Assembly: GCA_965603115.1 (NCBI GenBank)
Contig: CBFDBT010000021.1
Span: 1-24,542, forward strand
DNA length: 24,542 nt
Direction of reading: 5' to 3'
Origin: CBFDBT01 sp965603115
GTDB lineage: Bacteria; Pseudomonadota; Alphaproteobacteria; Sphingomonadales; Kordiimonadaceae
Shown here: positions 7,032 to 14,779 of the stretch, piece by piece
Numbering within the stretch: the stretch's first letter is position 1
How the letters are laid out: each line of letters opens with the position of its first letter
Notes under the pieces: model-generated
Told to the model about the DNA's origin: nothing
The model's database searches: none
What the model saw: only the letters and a program-made list of their open reading frames with translations
Made by a program: the position numbers and the translations under genes

Positions 7032-10000
7032 TTATTTACGGCCCTTAGAGTGAAGGATGAAAAAGAGCGCGGGGATAACCACCATGGTTAAAAGTGTGGC
7101 GCTTGCCATGCCACCGACCATGGGGGCAGCGATGCGTCGCATCACTTGAGAACCTGCCCCACTACCCAACATAATAGGCAACAAACCTGCAATGATTGTG
7201 ACAACGGTCATCACTATAGGCCGCAGCCTCATTAAAGCTCCCTCGGTTACAGCGAGTTTGACCTCAGCTATACTAATCGAACCACCCTGCTCTACTTTGT
7301 TATTATAGGCCTGATTAAGAAATAATATCATCACAACAGCAATTTCCACCGCAACACCTGCAAGCGCTATAAAGCCAACGGCAACGGCAATCGACAGATG
7401 ATAGTCCAACAGATACAGCAGCCAAAAACCACCACTCAATGCAAGCGGTAAGCTCAGTAATACCAAAGCAACATCTTGCACGCGCCGAAACGCCATAAAC
7501 AATATTAAAATGATCAGGGCAAGGGTAAGAGGTATAATAGTGGTTAAGCGCTCTTTCGCGCGCTCCATAAATTCAAATTGCCCAGACCATGTAATCGAAT
7601 AGCCCGTGGGTAGGTTCAGCTGTTCGCTCACCGCCGCTTGTGCAGCGCTCATATAGTGGCCGATATCGCTACCCATGATATCAACATATACCCAGCCATT
7701 CAGGCGAGCATTTTCACTGCGGATCATGCCCGGGCCATCTGCAACGGTAATTTCGGTTAAGTCTCCCAAACGCACATGGGCGCCTGTTTTTGTTACAACT
7801 GGTAAATCCTTTAAACTTTCCGGACTGGAGCGTATATCGCGAGGATAACGTAAGTTAATTGGATAGCGCTCGCGACCTTCAACGGTTTCGGCTACCTGCA
7901 TGCCGCCAATAGCCGAGCGCACTATTTCATGCACTTCAGCGATATTCATTCCGTATCGAGCTGCTTGGGCGCGCTTAACATCAATATCAATATACCGCCC
8001 GCCAACTACGCGCTCGGAATAAACCGAGGCAGTGCCTGGCACAGCCTTTAATATGCTCTCAAGTTCAATACCAAGTTCAGCAATTTTATCCAGATCAGGA
8101 CCAGCAAGTTTAATGCCTATAGGCGTTTTGATGCCTGTTGCCAGCATATCAATGCGACCCTTAATAGGCATAACCCAAGCATTGGTTAAGCCGGGCACTT
8201 GAACGGCCTTATCAAGCTCAGCGCGTATGCCATCAAGCGTCATACCCTCACGCCACTCACTTTCCGGCTTTAATCGGATGGTTGTTTCAATCATGGTAAG
8301 GGGGGCAGGATCAGTGGCTGTGTCTGCGCGACCCGCTTTGCCATATGTCGACAACACTTCTGGTATCGTCATTATCATACGATCCGTTTGCTGCAATAGC
8401 TGCCTTACCTTGCCGACAGAAATGCCAGGAAAAGCACTTGGCATATATAAAAGGTCACCTTCATCCAAAGCTGGCATAAACTCGCTGCCTAGCTTACTCA
8501 CCGGATAAAGTGCCGTTCCGGCCACGATAACAGACAGCAATACTGCCGTTTTGGGAAAGCTGAGAATGGATTGTAATAAGGGTTTATACACGGCAGCAAT
8601 CGCCCTGTTTAAAGGATTTGCCCGCTCAGGCTTTACGCGTCCACGGATCAGATATCCCATCAAGACGGGCACAAGTGTTATCGACAAGATCGCCGCCGCT
8701 GCCATGGAATAGGTCTTGGTAAAGGCAAGTGGCTTGAACAAACGCCCTTCTTGGGCTTCCAGCGCAAACACAGGCATAAAACTCACCGTAATAATAAGAA
8801 GTGAAAAGAATAGAGCGGGGCCGACTTCACGGGTTGCTTCCAATACAAGACGCCAACGGTTTTCTCGTGTAATTTCTTCCTTTTCCATGCGTTTATGCAG
8901 GGATTCTATCATCACAATAGCGGCGTCCACCATCGCCCCAACAGCAATAGCAATGCCGCCGAGCGACATAATATTAGCGTTGAGGCCTTGCAAATTCATA
9001 ATAATGAAAGCCGATAAAATCCCAAGGGGCAGCGTTAAAATGATCACAAATGACGAGGAAAAATGCAGGAGGAAAATAATACACACAATGGAGACAACAA
9101 TAAATTCTTCGATGAGTTTTTCCGAGAGTGTATCAATGGCACGGTTAATAAGGCTAGACCGATCATAAACCTCAACAATTTCTACACCTGACGGCAAGCT
9201 TTCTTTTAACTCTTTCAGCTTGTCCTTGACGGCATCAATTGTCGCCAAAGCATTTTCACCAAATCGCATGACTATAACGCCGCCAACGGCTTCTCCCTCA
9301 CCATTGAGGTCTGTCACGCCACGACGCATTTGTGGGCCTTCGGTTACACTGGCTACATCCCCCAAAAACAATGGTGTGCCATCTCCGCCTACACGGATAG
9401 GCAAGGCGCGAATATCGTCAAGATTATTTAAATATCCACGGGCGCGCACCATATATTCAGCTTCGGCCATTTCGATGACACTACCACCAACTTCCATGTT
9501 GCCGCGCGTGATACTGCCGCGAATTTCTGCAAACGTCAGATTATACTGGCGCAGGCGCAGTGGATCGACAACGATCTGATACTGTTTGACCATTCCTCCA
9601 ACTGTGGCAACCTCAGAGACACCTTCCACACTTTGCAATTCATACTTTAAAAACCAATTTTGAATGGTGGTAAGCTCATCTAGGTTATGTTCTCCTGTTT
9701 TATCGACCAGTGCATATTGGTAGACCCAGCCAACACCTGTTGCATCTGGGCCTAGTTCAGCCTTGGCCTCGGCAGGCAAACTGCTTGAAACTTGGCTTAA
9801 AAACTCCAGCACTCGCGATCGAGCCCAATAAAGATCTGTGCCGTCCTCAAAGAGGACATAGACATAACTATCACCAAAAAAACTATACCCCCGCACAGTC
9901 GTAGCTTTAGGCACTGCGAGCATAGCCGTTGTCAGTGGATAAGTGACTTGGTCCTCCACAACTTGTGGGGCTTGACCCGGATAGTTTGTTTTTATAATCA

Positions 10001-10139
10001 CCTGCACATCAGAAAGATCAGGAATAGCATCAATTGAAATTTGCCGAACCGAAATCACACCCCCAACAAACAACAACACTGCGACCAGTAGCACCATGCC
10101 CCGATGATTAATCGACGCCCGAATAATAGAGGTAATCAT
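7032..10139 (-). CDS. cusA: CusA-type Cu(I)/Ag(I) efflux RND transporter
   Basis: A 1035-residue inner-membrane heavy-metal efflux pump of the RND superfamily, working with a periplasmic adaptor and an outer-membrane channel. The N-terminal helix is followed by the porter domain, and the TM4 motif GAMVDAAIVMIES is at residues 401-413, with the proton-relay aspartate at 405. The three methionines that bind Cu(I)/Ag(I) in E. coli CusA (M573, M623, M672) have counterparts at M566, M616 and M665, with identical spacing of 50 and 49 residues, in LLYMPSAFPG, APLTMIETT and GRIDMLATG. This supports monovalent rather than Co/Zn/Cd specificity. The start overlaps the cusB stop by ATGA. The end has a weak GGCCG...CGGCC inverted repeat with no T-tract. 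Confidence 0.95.
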   Translation of the reverse strand: MITSIIRASINHRGMVLLVAVLLFVGGVISVRQISIDAIPDLSDVQVIIKTNYPGQAPQVVEDQVTYPLTTAMLAVPKATTVRGYSFFGDSYVYVLFEDGTDLYWARSRVLEFLSQVSSSLPAEAKAELGPDATGVGWVYQYALVDKTGEHNLDELTTIQNWFLKYELQSVEGVSEVATVGGMVKQYQIVVDPLRLRQYNLTFAEIRGSITRGNMEVGGSVIEMAEAEYMVRARGYLNNLDDIRALPIRVGGDGTPLFLGDVASVTEGPQMRRGVTDLNGEGEAVGGVIVMRFGENALATIDAVKDKLKELKESLPSGVEIVEVYDRSSLINRAIDTLSEKLIEEFIVVSIVCIIFLLHFSSSFVIILTLPLGILSAFIIMNLQGLNANIMSLGGIAIAVGAMVDAAIVMIESLHKRMEKEEITRENRWRLVLEATREVGPALFFSLLIITVSFMPVFALEAQEGRLFKPLAFTKTYSMAAAAILSITLVPVLMGYLIRGRVKPERANPLNRAIAAVYKPLLQSILSFPKTAVLLSVIVAGTALYPVSKLGSEFMPALDEGDLLYMPSAFPGISVGKVRQLLQQTDRMIMTIPEVLSTYGKAGRADTATDPAPLTMIETTIRLKPESEWREGMTLDGIRAELDKAVQVPGLTNAWVMPIKGRIDMLATGIKTPIGIKLAGPDLDKIAELGIELESILKAVPGTASVYSERVVGGRYIDIDVKRAQAARYGMNIAEVHEIVRSAIGGMQVAETVEGRERYPINLRYPRDIRSSPESLKDLPVVTKTGAHVRLGDLTEITVADGPGMIRSENARLNGWVYVDIMGSDIGHYMSAAQAAVSEQLNLPTGYSITWSGQFEFMERAKERLTTIIPLTLALIILILFMAFRRVQDVALVLLSLPLALSGGFWLLYLLDYHLSIAVAVGFIALAGVAVEIAVVMILFLNQAYNNKVEQGGSISIAEVKLAVTEGALMRLRPIVMTVVTIIAGLLPIMLGSGAGSQVMRRIAAPMVGGMASATLLTMVVIPALFFILHSKGRK

Positions 10140-11365
10140 TGCATATGCTCCATTATCCCTGTCTCGTTGTGGCTTGGCTCATCTGCCATTCTATGTGCTT
10201 CACCAGAAAAACTACTCTCACTGTCCAACATAAATTGACCGCTTAGCACCACATTTTCTCCTTCTGCCAATCCGCCTTTAATGACTGTGATACCCTTTAC
10301 CGAAGCACCAATTTCAACTTCAGCTGGTTCAAACCGACCTTGCCCGTGCGCTACGATCACTCTGCTGCCACTTCCTAAACGGATTACAGCCGTTGATGGT
10401 ACCGTCAAGACATCAAAAGGTTCTGGGATAATACTGACCTGATAATATTGACCCGCTCTGATAAGGCCATCTGCATTTGGCACACTCATCCGCACCCGAA
10501 CTGTTTTTGTCATCGGGTTAAGATCAGGATAAATATAAGAAACTATAGTATTAAAGGCGATATTTGTGCCTTGAATATGAACTTTCTGACCAACCTGGAC
10601 ACGACCTGCCTCACTTTCATACACATCTGCAATAAGCCAAAGCCTGCTCGGGTCGGTTATTTCAAAAGCTGTGGTATTTTTTGCGCTTAAACTACCCTCT
10701 CGCAAACCAAGCTTTGTTACAACACCATCTTGCGGCGCATAAAAGTTTATCGGCGAGGACCAATCGCCAGATTTTTTTGCCGCTCTGATAGTCCGCTCTT
10801 CCAGACCTAACGCTTGCAATCGGCTATACGCCAAAGTCTGCAACCGTTTAGAACCAGAACTAAGGGCCTGACCATATTCATTAAGTGCGCTGGAAATATC
10901 AGGCGAATATAGCGTAAAAAGCAAATCGCCTTCCTTTACGGTTTCCCCTTCCGCTCTGACTATTAAGTCTTCGACCCAACCTTCTGTTCTAACATGGACG
11001 TGCGATGTCCTTGTTTCATCGTATGTTATAGCGCCTGTTGCTTCGATTGGAGCCGAGAAAGAGGTCATTTGTGCTTTAACTATTTTAACACCAAGACTTG
11101 CCAAAGTATGCGCCGCAACCTTAAAGCCCGCTTTTGAAGCATCTTCCCCTTCTGCATAAACAGGGATTAAATCCATACCCATGGGCGACTTTCCTGGGTT
11201 ATTCCTACGATACTCAGGGTCCATTGGCGCTACCCAATAAGCAATTTCTTTTGTTGGCTTTGAGGCTTCTGACACTTCATCCTTTGGAGTATCAAAAATG
11301 AAATACCCAATAAACACTCCCAAGACTAGGGCTAGAGATATCTGCATAATCAATTGCTTTTTCAT
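10136..11365 (-). CDS. cusB: CusB-type periplasmic adaptor (membrane fusion protein) with heavy-metal-binding domain
   Basis: A 409-residue efflux adaptor. An N-terminal membrane anchor (about residues 5-25) is followed by YWVAPMDPEYRRNNPGKSPM and GMDLIPVY at about 43-70, the short heavy-metal-binding domain found in CusB proteins. Lipoyl and alpha-hairpin parts come next (TEGWVEDLIVRAEGETVKEGDLLF, then GVVTKLGLREGSLSAKNTT), followed by the beta-barrel and membrane-proximal domain with VPSTAVIRLGSGSRV. The C-terminal tail is rich in Met and His (MADEPSHNETGIMEHMQ), another possible copper site. It overlaps cusC by ATGA at the start and cusA by ATGA at the end, so the three are translationally coupled. 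Confidence 0.93.
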   Translation of the reverse strand: MKKQLIMQISLALVLGVFIGYFIFDTPKDEVSEASKPTKEIAYWVAPMDPEYRRNNPGKSPMGMDLIPVYAEGEDASKAGFKVAAHTLASLGVKIVKAQMTSFSAPIEATGAITYDETRTSHVHVRTEGWVEDLIVRAEGETVKEGDLLFTLYSPDISSALNEYGQALSSGSKRLQTLAYSRLQALGLEERTIRAAKKSGDWSSPINFYAPQDGVVTKLGLREGSLSAKNTTAFEITDPSRLWLIADVYESEAGRVQVGQKVHIQGTNIAFNTIVSYIYPDLNPMTKTVRVRMSVPNADGLIRAGQYYQVSIIPEPFDVLTVPSTAVIRLGSGSRVIVAHGQGRFEPAEVEIGASVKGITVIKGGLAEGENVVLSGQFMLDSESSFSGEAHRMADEPSHNETGIMEHMQ

Positions 11366-12612
11366 GATTGATTTCCTTGGTAATAAATTAATTCAACTTG
11401 TGCCAAAGCACGCTGTAATTCGATGGCCTGTAAATTTAGGCGTGCATCAAGTTCACTCAAATGGGTACGGATAATTTCTGCAAAGTCTGCACTGCCTGAT
11501 GCATAAGCATTTTCTGACGCTATTCTGACTGATTTTGTTCGCTCCAGAACAACCGTATTATAAAGCGCAATGCGCTCTATAGCTCTCTGCCAAACCCCAT
11601 AGGCTGAGCGTAGGTTTCTTATCATATCAAGCTCTTTGGTTTGCATCTTCAGGCGCGCAACCTGCTTGGATTTTTTCGCAGCAAACAAACGTTTATCCTG
11701 CCGTTTGCCAGTAAAGATCGGTAGATCCATCGAAATCATGGCTGTTGCCATATCCGCATGCCCCCCAGCACGGTAGCCATATCCCAGATCAAACCCCAAA
11801 GTGGGCTTATAGCTTTCTTTAGCTATGCGCTCAGATTTTTCACTGCCGCGAATACTTTCTTTTTCTTGCATTAAGTCTGGATGATCTTGCAAAGAGTCTT
11901 CTAACACCTGCAAGGGAACGGGTAGAGGAACATCGCTGTAACTGCCTGTGATGTTAGCGTCTGCATACTCGTCGCCGATATAGCGGCCCAGATGCGCTCG
12001 CTCTACAAGAGCCTCTTGCTCAATAGATTGCAATTTATCTTCCAATAGGGCCAACTCGGCTTCCATAGCCAGAATTTGTTGCGCATCAAGATGCCCGCTT
12101 TCATATTGAGCACCAAGTGCATCCAGCATTTCGACAAGGCGTGCTCTTTTCTCGTCAACAATAGCTCGAGCAGCATCAAAATACTTGAGCTTTAGCCATG
12201 CACGACCAGTGTCCTTTGCAATCTCAAGTTCGGCCTTGGCAGCCATAAAATGATAGGCCTCACTGTCGGCATCCCCACGCTCCCGCACTAAACGGCGTTT
12301 GGCCGCAGACGGTAGGCTTTGATGTAACTTAAATTGCATTTGTGTCATAGGTTCTTGATTGAACCTAAAACTGTCTGTAGCCATATTTGCCACACCAAAT
12401 TTTATCACCGGGTCGGGCAACTGAGACTCTGCGAGAGCATTAGCACGCACGCCTTCAGCTCGGGCTCGATACTGTGCCACGCTCGGATCGTCCCTGCTAA
12501 TAGCAAGGGTGATGGCTTGTTGAAATGTGAGTGTCTCATCAGCCGCTACTGCGAGCGACAAACTTGATAAATTTATGCCTATAAAGCATATTAGTGCCTG
12601 TATTTTGGACAT
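11362..12612 (-). CDS. cusC: TolC-family outer-membrane efflux channel (CusC role)
   Basis: A 416-residue outer-membrane factor that would form the trimeric exit duct for the CusBA pump. It has a signal peptide (MSKIQALICFIGINLSSLSL, then AVAADE, cut near residue 24) and two OEP repeats of long amphipathic helices, for example ALAESQLPDPVIKFGVANMA and the second-half counterpart ESYKPTLGFDLGYGYRAGG. No lipobox cysteine is seen, unlike E. coli CusC. The SD AGGATAGGGA is directly before the ATG and is partly contained in a long inverted repeat that spans the gap to the small upstream gene. It is assigned to copper efflux by operon context rather than by its own sequence. Confidence 0.9.
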   Translation of the reverse strand: MSKIQALICFIGINLSSLSLAVAADETLTFQQAITLAISRDDPSVAQYRARAEGVRANALAESQLPDPVIKFGVANMATDSFRFNQEPMTQMQFKLHQSLPSAAKRRLVRERGDADSEAYHFMAAKAELEIAKDTGRAWLKLKYFDAARAIVDEKRARLVEMLDALGAQYESGHLDAQQILAMEAELALLEDKLQSIEQEALVERAHLGRYIGDEYADANITGSYSDVPLPVPLQVLEDSLQDHPDLMQEKESIRGSEKSERIAKESYKPTLGFDLGYGYRAGGHADMATAMISMDLPIFTGKRQDKRLFAAKKSKQVARLKMQTKELDMIRNLRSAYGVWQRAIERIALYNTVVLERTKSVRIASENAYASGSADFAEIIRTHLSELDARLNLQAIELQRALAQVELIYYQGNQS

Positions 12613-12618
12613 GTTCCC

Positions 12619-12699
12619 TATCCTAATTTAAGTATAATCCAACAGTTTCAGCACACCAGAAGTGCGCCACAAAACTCGCTTAACTTAAAAATTAGGATA
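12619..12699 (-). repeat. intercistronic inverted repeat before cusC
   Basis: Arms 12619-12633 (TATCCTAATTTAAGT) and 12683-12699 (ACTTAAAAATTAGGATA) are complementary over 15 bp with a 2-base bulge, around a 49-base loop that holds a small GCAC/GTGC hairpin. In the mRNA the 3' arm abuts GGGAAC-ATG of cusC and the 5' arm includes the stop of the preceding gene. The fold could limit cusC translation or stabilise processed RNA. Confidence 0.55.
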
Positions 12700-13069
12700 T
12701 GGGGGGAGGATTACTCGGATCACTGAGCCGTGATCTACTATGATCTATATAGGCAGCATAGTCGCTAAAATCTTTAATCTCTACAGGCTTGGAAATGGCA
12801 ACAATAATCATGCTGATATTGGCAGCACAACTGTTTTTACAGTCGTCCGCTTGACAGCAATCATCTAATTGAACAGATACAGCCTGCTGAGAGGCGCAAT
12901 CATTATGGACAGCAGTGATATCACTTTCCTGCGAGGCTGTATGGCTCATCATTTGAGACATATCATGGCTGGGCATAGAAGCCGACACTGACGTGCCGGA
13001 CATCACGAAGGCAAAACACAAGAGCGTCATGCGCAACGATTTTATAAGTATGTCTATTTCTTTTGCCAT
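12692..13069 (-). CDS. small exported Cys/His/Met-rich protein heading the copper operon
   Basis: A 125-residue protein I cannot assign to a named family. After a charged start (MAKEIDILIKSLR) comes a hydrophobic stretch LLCFAFVMSGTSVSA that looks like a signal peptide. The mature part begins SMPSHDMSQMMSH, a Met/His cluster suited to Cu(I), then has a cysteine cluster DDCCQADDCKNSC and ends in a proline-rich tail DPSNPPPIS. Its residues and its place at the head of cusCBA suggest a periplasmic copper-binding or sensing protein. The ATG at 13069 is chosen because the predicted transcription start coincides with it, giving a leaderless mRNA. An upstream frame from a TTG at 13126 would read through the promoter itself and is rejected. 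Confidence 0.72.
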   Translation of the reverse strand: MAKEIDILIKSLRMTLLCFAFVMSGTSVSASMPSHDMSQMMSHTASQESDITAVHNDCASQQAVSVQLDDCCQADDCKNSCAANISMIIVAISKPVEIKDFSDYAAYIDHSRSRLSDPSNPPPIS

Positions 13070-13076
13070 AATCCAC

Positions 13077-13107
13077 ACTATAACCTTTGACCCTACTACA
13101 AGGTCAA
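13077..13107 (-). promoter_or_regulatory. MerR/CueR-type promoter of the copper operon
   Basis: On the minus strand TTGACC (13102-13107) is separated from TATAGT (13077-13082) by 19 bases. This long spacer is the hallmark of MerR-family activated promoters. The left operator half ACCTTGTAGT is typical, while the right half ends in AAGGT but is degenerate. Start of transcription would be at about 13069-13070, on the first base of the small protein's ATG. No cueR gene lies in the window. Confidence 0.65.
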
Positions 13108-13151
13108 GTAAAATCAAAAAATTCAAATTTCTATAGTATAGTTGATATATT

Positions 13152-13173
13152 TAAAGCTATTCTAAAGCCATTC
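13152..13173 (+). repeat. tandem 11-bp repeat upstream of the FNR box
   Basis: TAAAGCTATTC is followed directly by TAAAGCCATTC, 10 of 11 bases identical and about one helical turn per unit. It ends six bases before the FNR box. It may be a second activator site, or a chance duplication. Confidence 0.4.
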
Positions 13174-13178
13174 TTGTT

Positions 13179-13192
13179 TTGATCTATATCAA
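13179..13192. promoter_or_regulatory. perfect FNR/ANR box TTGAT-CTAT-ATCAA
   Basis: The sequence matches the consensus TTGAT-N4-ATCAA in all ten fixed positions. Its centre is 13185.5. A -10-like TAAGAT at 13215-13220 predicts a start near 13227, exactly 41.5 bases away, the class II geometry in which FNR replaces the -35 contact. It would drive the operon beginning at 13286 under low oxygen. Confidence 0.75.
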
Positions 13193-13214
13193 CGCATTCT
13201 TTGCTGAATTTTGG

Positions 13215-13220
13215 TAAGAT
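13215..13220 (+). promoter_or_regulatory. -10 element of the FNR-type promoter
   Basis: TAAGAT matches the -10 consensus in four positions. It has no good -35, as expected for an FNR-activated class II promoter. A TATAAT occurs at 13227-13232 and is an alternative, but it would place the FNR box at about -53.5. Confidence 0.5.
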
Positions 13221-13285
13221 TCTGATTATAATGTTTTAATTACACTGCAGTTGTGATCTATTTCTTTGAAAAGGTGAGCAGGCTG

Positions 13286-14779
13286 ATGCTTCAACTTAAA
13301 AATATTGGGATTGATACTTACCGCGAAAATGTTGCTTTCCTAGCTAGGGATTGTGAGCTTTATCGCCCTGAGGAATACCAAGCTTTCAAAAAAATTGAAG
13401 TCATCAGTGATAGTCAACGTATATTAGCGACTTTAATGATAGTAGATGATCCATCTATTATTGCACCAGATCAACTGGGCTTGTCTGAGCAAGCATTTAG
13501 GCGCATGAGATTGCCGGAAGGAACACCGGTTACCATCGCCCCTGCCGAGCCGCCACATAGCCTTGACTATCTTCGTCAAAAAATTCTAGGCAATATTCTA
13601 AACCGCAAACAAATAGAAGAAATCATTACTGATATCGCGGCTCACCGATATTCAGAAATGGAGATAGCAGCCTTCCTTGTCTCTTCAGCTGGTTTCATGA
13701 CAACCGGTGAAATGCTATCCCTAACCAAGGCTATGGCTCAGGCTGGTAATAACTTACAGTGGCCAGCTTCTATTGTTGTCGATAAACATTGTATTGGTGG
13801 CATCCCGGGCAACAGGACTTCGATGATTGTTGTGCCAATAGTTGCCGCTCATGGCATGACCATCCCCAAAACATCTTCACGTGCCATTACGTCTCCTGCC
13901 GGTACCGCTGACACGATGGAGGTACTTGCGAAGGTCGATTTAACAATGCATGAAATGCAAGCTGTTGTCGAAGAATGTAACGGCTGTATCGTATGGGGTG
14001 GTCATGTGAATATATCCCCTGCTGATGACATATTGATTTCTGTTGAAAGACCATTGGGTATTGATACCCGTGAACAGATGGTCGCCTCGATTATGTCAAA
14101 AAAACTGTCGGCTGGCTCCAGTCATCTGTTAATTGATATACCCGTAGGACCAAGTGCCAAGGTGCACAGCCCAACAGACGCTATGCGGCTGAGAAAGCTT
14201 TTTGAATATATCGCAGGGCAAGTTGGACTGCATGTGGATGTGACAATAACTGATGGAAGCCAGCCAATAGGTAATGGGATAGGGCCGGTTCTTGAAGCAA
14301 GAGATGTGATGGCCGTTCTGCGCAATGACCCTTCTGCACCGATGGACCTTCGTGAGAAATCCTTACAAATTGCTGGTTCTTTATTAGAAGCTGATCCGTC
14401 TCTACGCGGTGGGTCAGGCTATACAGTAGCACAGGAATTACTTGACTCAGGGGAAGCCTTGAAAACTATGGAAAGCATCATAGCAGCACAAGGCCCATCT
14501 GAAACACCCCAGAGCCTAGGGGAACTTGTCTATGAGGTTGTAGCGGATAGAACTGGCAGTGTTGAATCTATTGACTGTTATAGATTATCTCGCATTGCTA
14601 GACTAGCAGGAGCACCTATGGACAAAGGGGCCGGAATTAATCTCTTGAAAAAAGTAGGTGACCCAGTTGTTGAGGGAGAGGCCATCTACCGTATCCATGC
14701 ATGCTTTCAAACAGATTTTGCTTTCACTACCAAATACGCTGCTAAAGGCAGCGGTTACAGCATAAGGGAAGGGTCATGA
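13286..14779 (+). CDS. AMP phosphorylase-type / thymidine phosphorylase family protein
   Basis: A 497-residue member of the nucleoside phosphorylase-II family, closer in length and motifs to archaeal AMP phosphorylase (about 500 aa, extra N-terminal domain of about 85 aa) than to the 440-aa thymidine phosphorylase DeoA. KHCIGGIPGNRTS is at about residues 167-179, and SSRAITSPAGTADTME, the phosphate/base-binding signature in its AMP phosphorylase form, is at about 197-212. AMP phosphorylase splits NMP with phosphate to ribose-1,5-bisphosphate and base. The reaction here is inferred. The ATG at 13286 has AAGGTGAG 7 bases upstream; an in-frame GTG at 13253 does not. It overlaps the next gene by ATGA and is the first gene after the FNR-type promoter. 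Confidence 0.85.
   Translation: MLQLKNIGIDTYRENVAFLARDCELYRPEEYQAFKKIEVISDSQRILATLMIVDDPSIIAPDQLGLSEQAFRRMRLPEGTPVTIAPAEPPHSLDYLRQKILGNILNRKQIEEIITDIAAHRYSEMEIAAFLVSSAGFMTTGEMLSLTKAMAQAGNNLQWPASIVVDKHCIGGIPGNRTSMIVVPIVAAHGMTIPKTSSRAITSPAGTADTMEVLAKVDLTMHEMQAVVEECNGCIVWGGHVNISPADDILISVERPLGIDTREQMVASIMSKKLSAGSSHLLIDIPVGPSAKVHSPTDAMRLRKLFEYIAGQVGLHVDVTITDGSQPIGNGIGPVLEARDVMAVLRNDPSAPMDLREKSLQIAGSLLEADPSLRGGSGYTVAQELLDSGEALKTMESIIAAQGPSETPQSLGELVYEVVADRTGSVESIDCYRLSRIARLAGAPMDKGAGINLLKKVGDPVVEGEAIYRIHACFQTDFAFTTKYAAKGSGYSIREGS

Noticed and set aside
7020..7050. Terminator at the end of cusA
   Set aside because: GGCCG and CGGCC form only 5 bp across the stop codon and no T-tract follows, so I do not list it.
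8716..9168. 150-codon frame on the plus strand
   Set aside because: It is antisense to the clear cusA coding region, has no ribosome site and its protein looks like no family.
13070..13126. Upstream extension of the small copper protein from a TTG at 13126
   Set aside because: The extension reads straight through the -35, spacer and -10 of the MerR-type promoter.
13142..13155. Second FNR box (TTGATATATTTAA)
   Set aside because: Only the left half matches; the right half lacks ATCAA.
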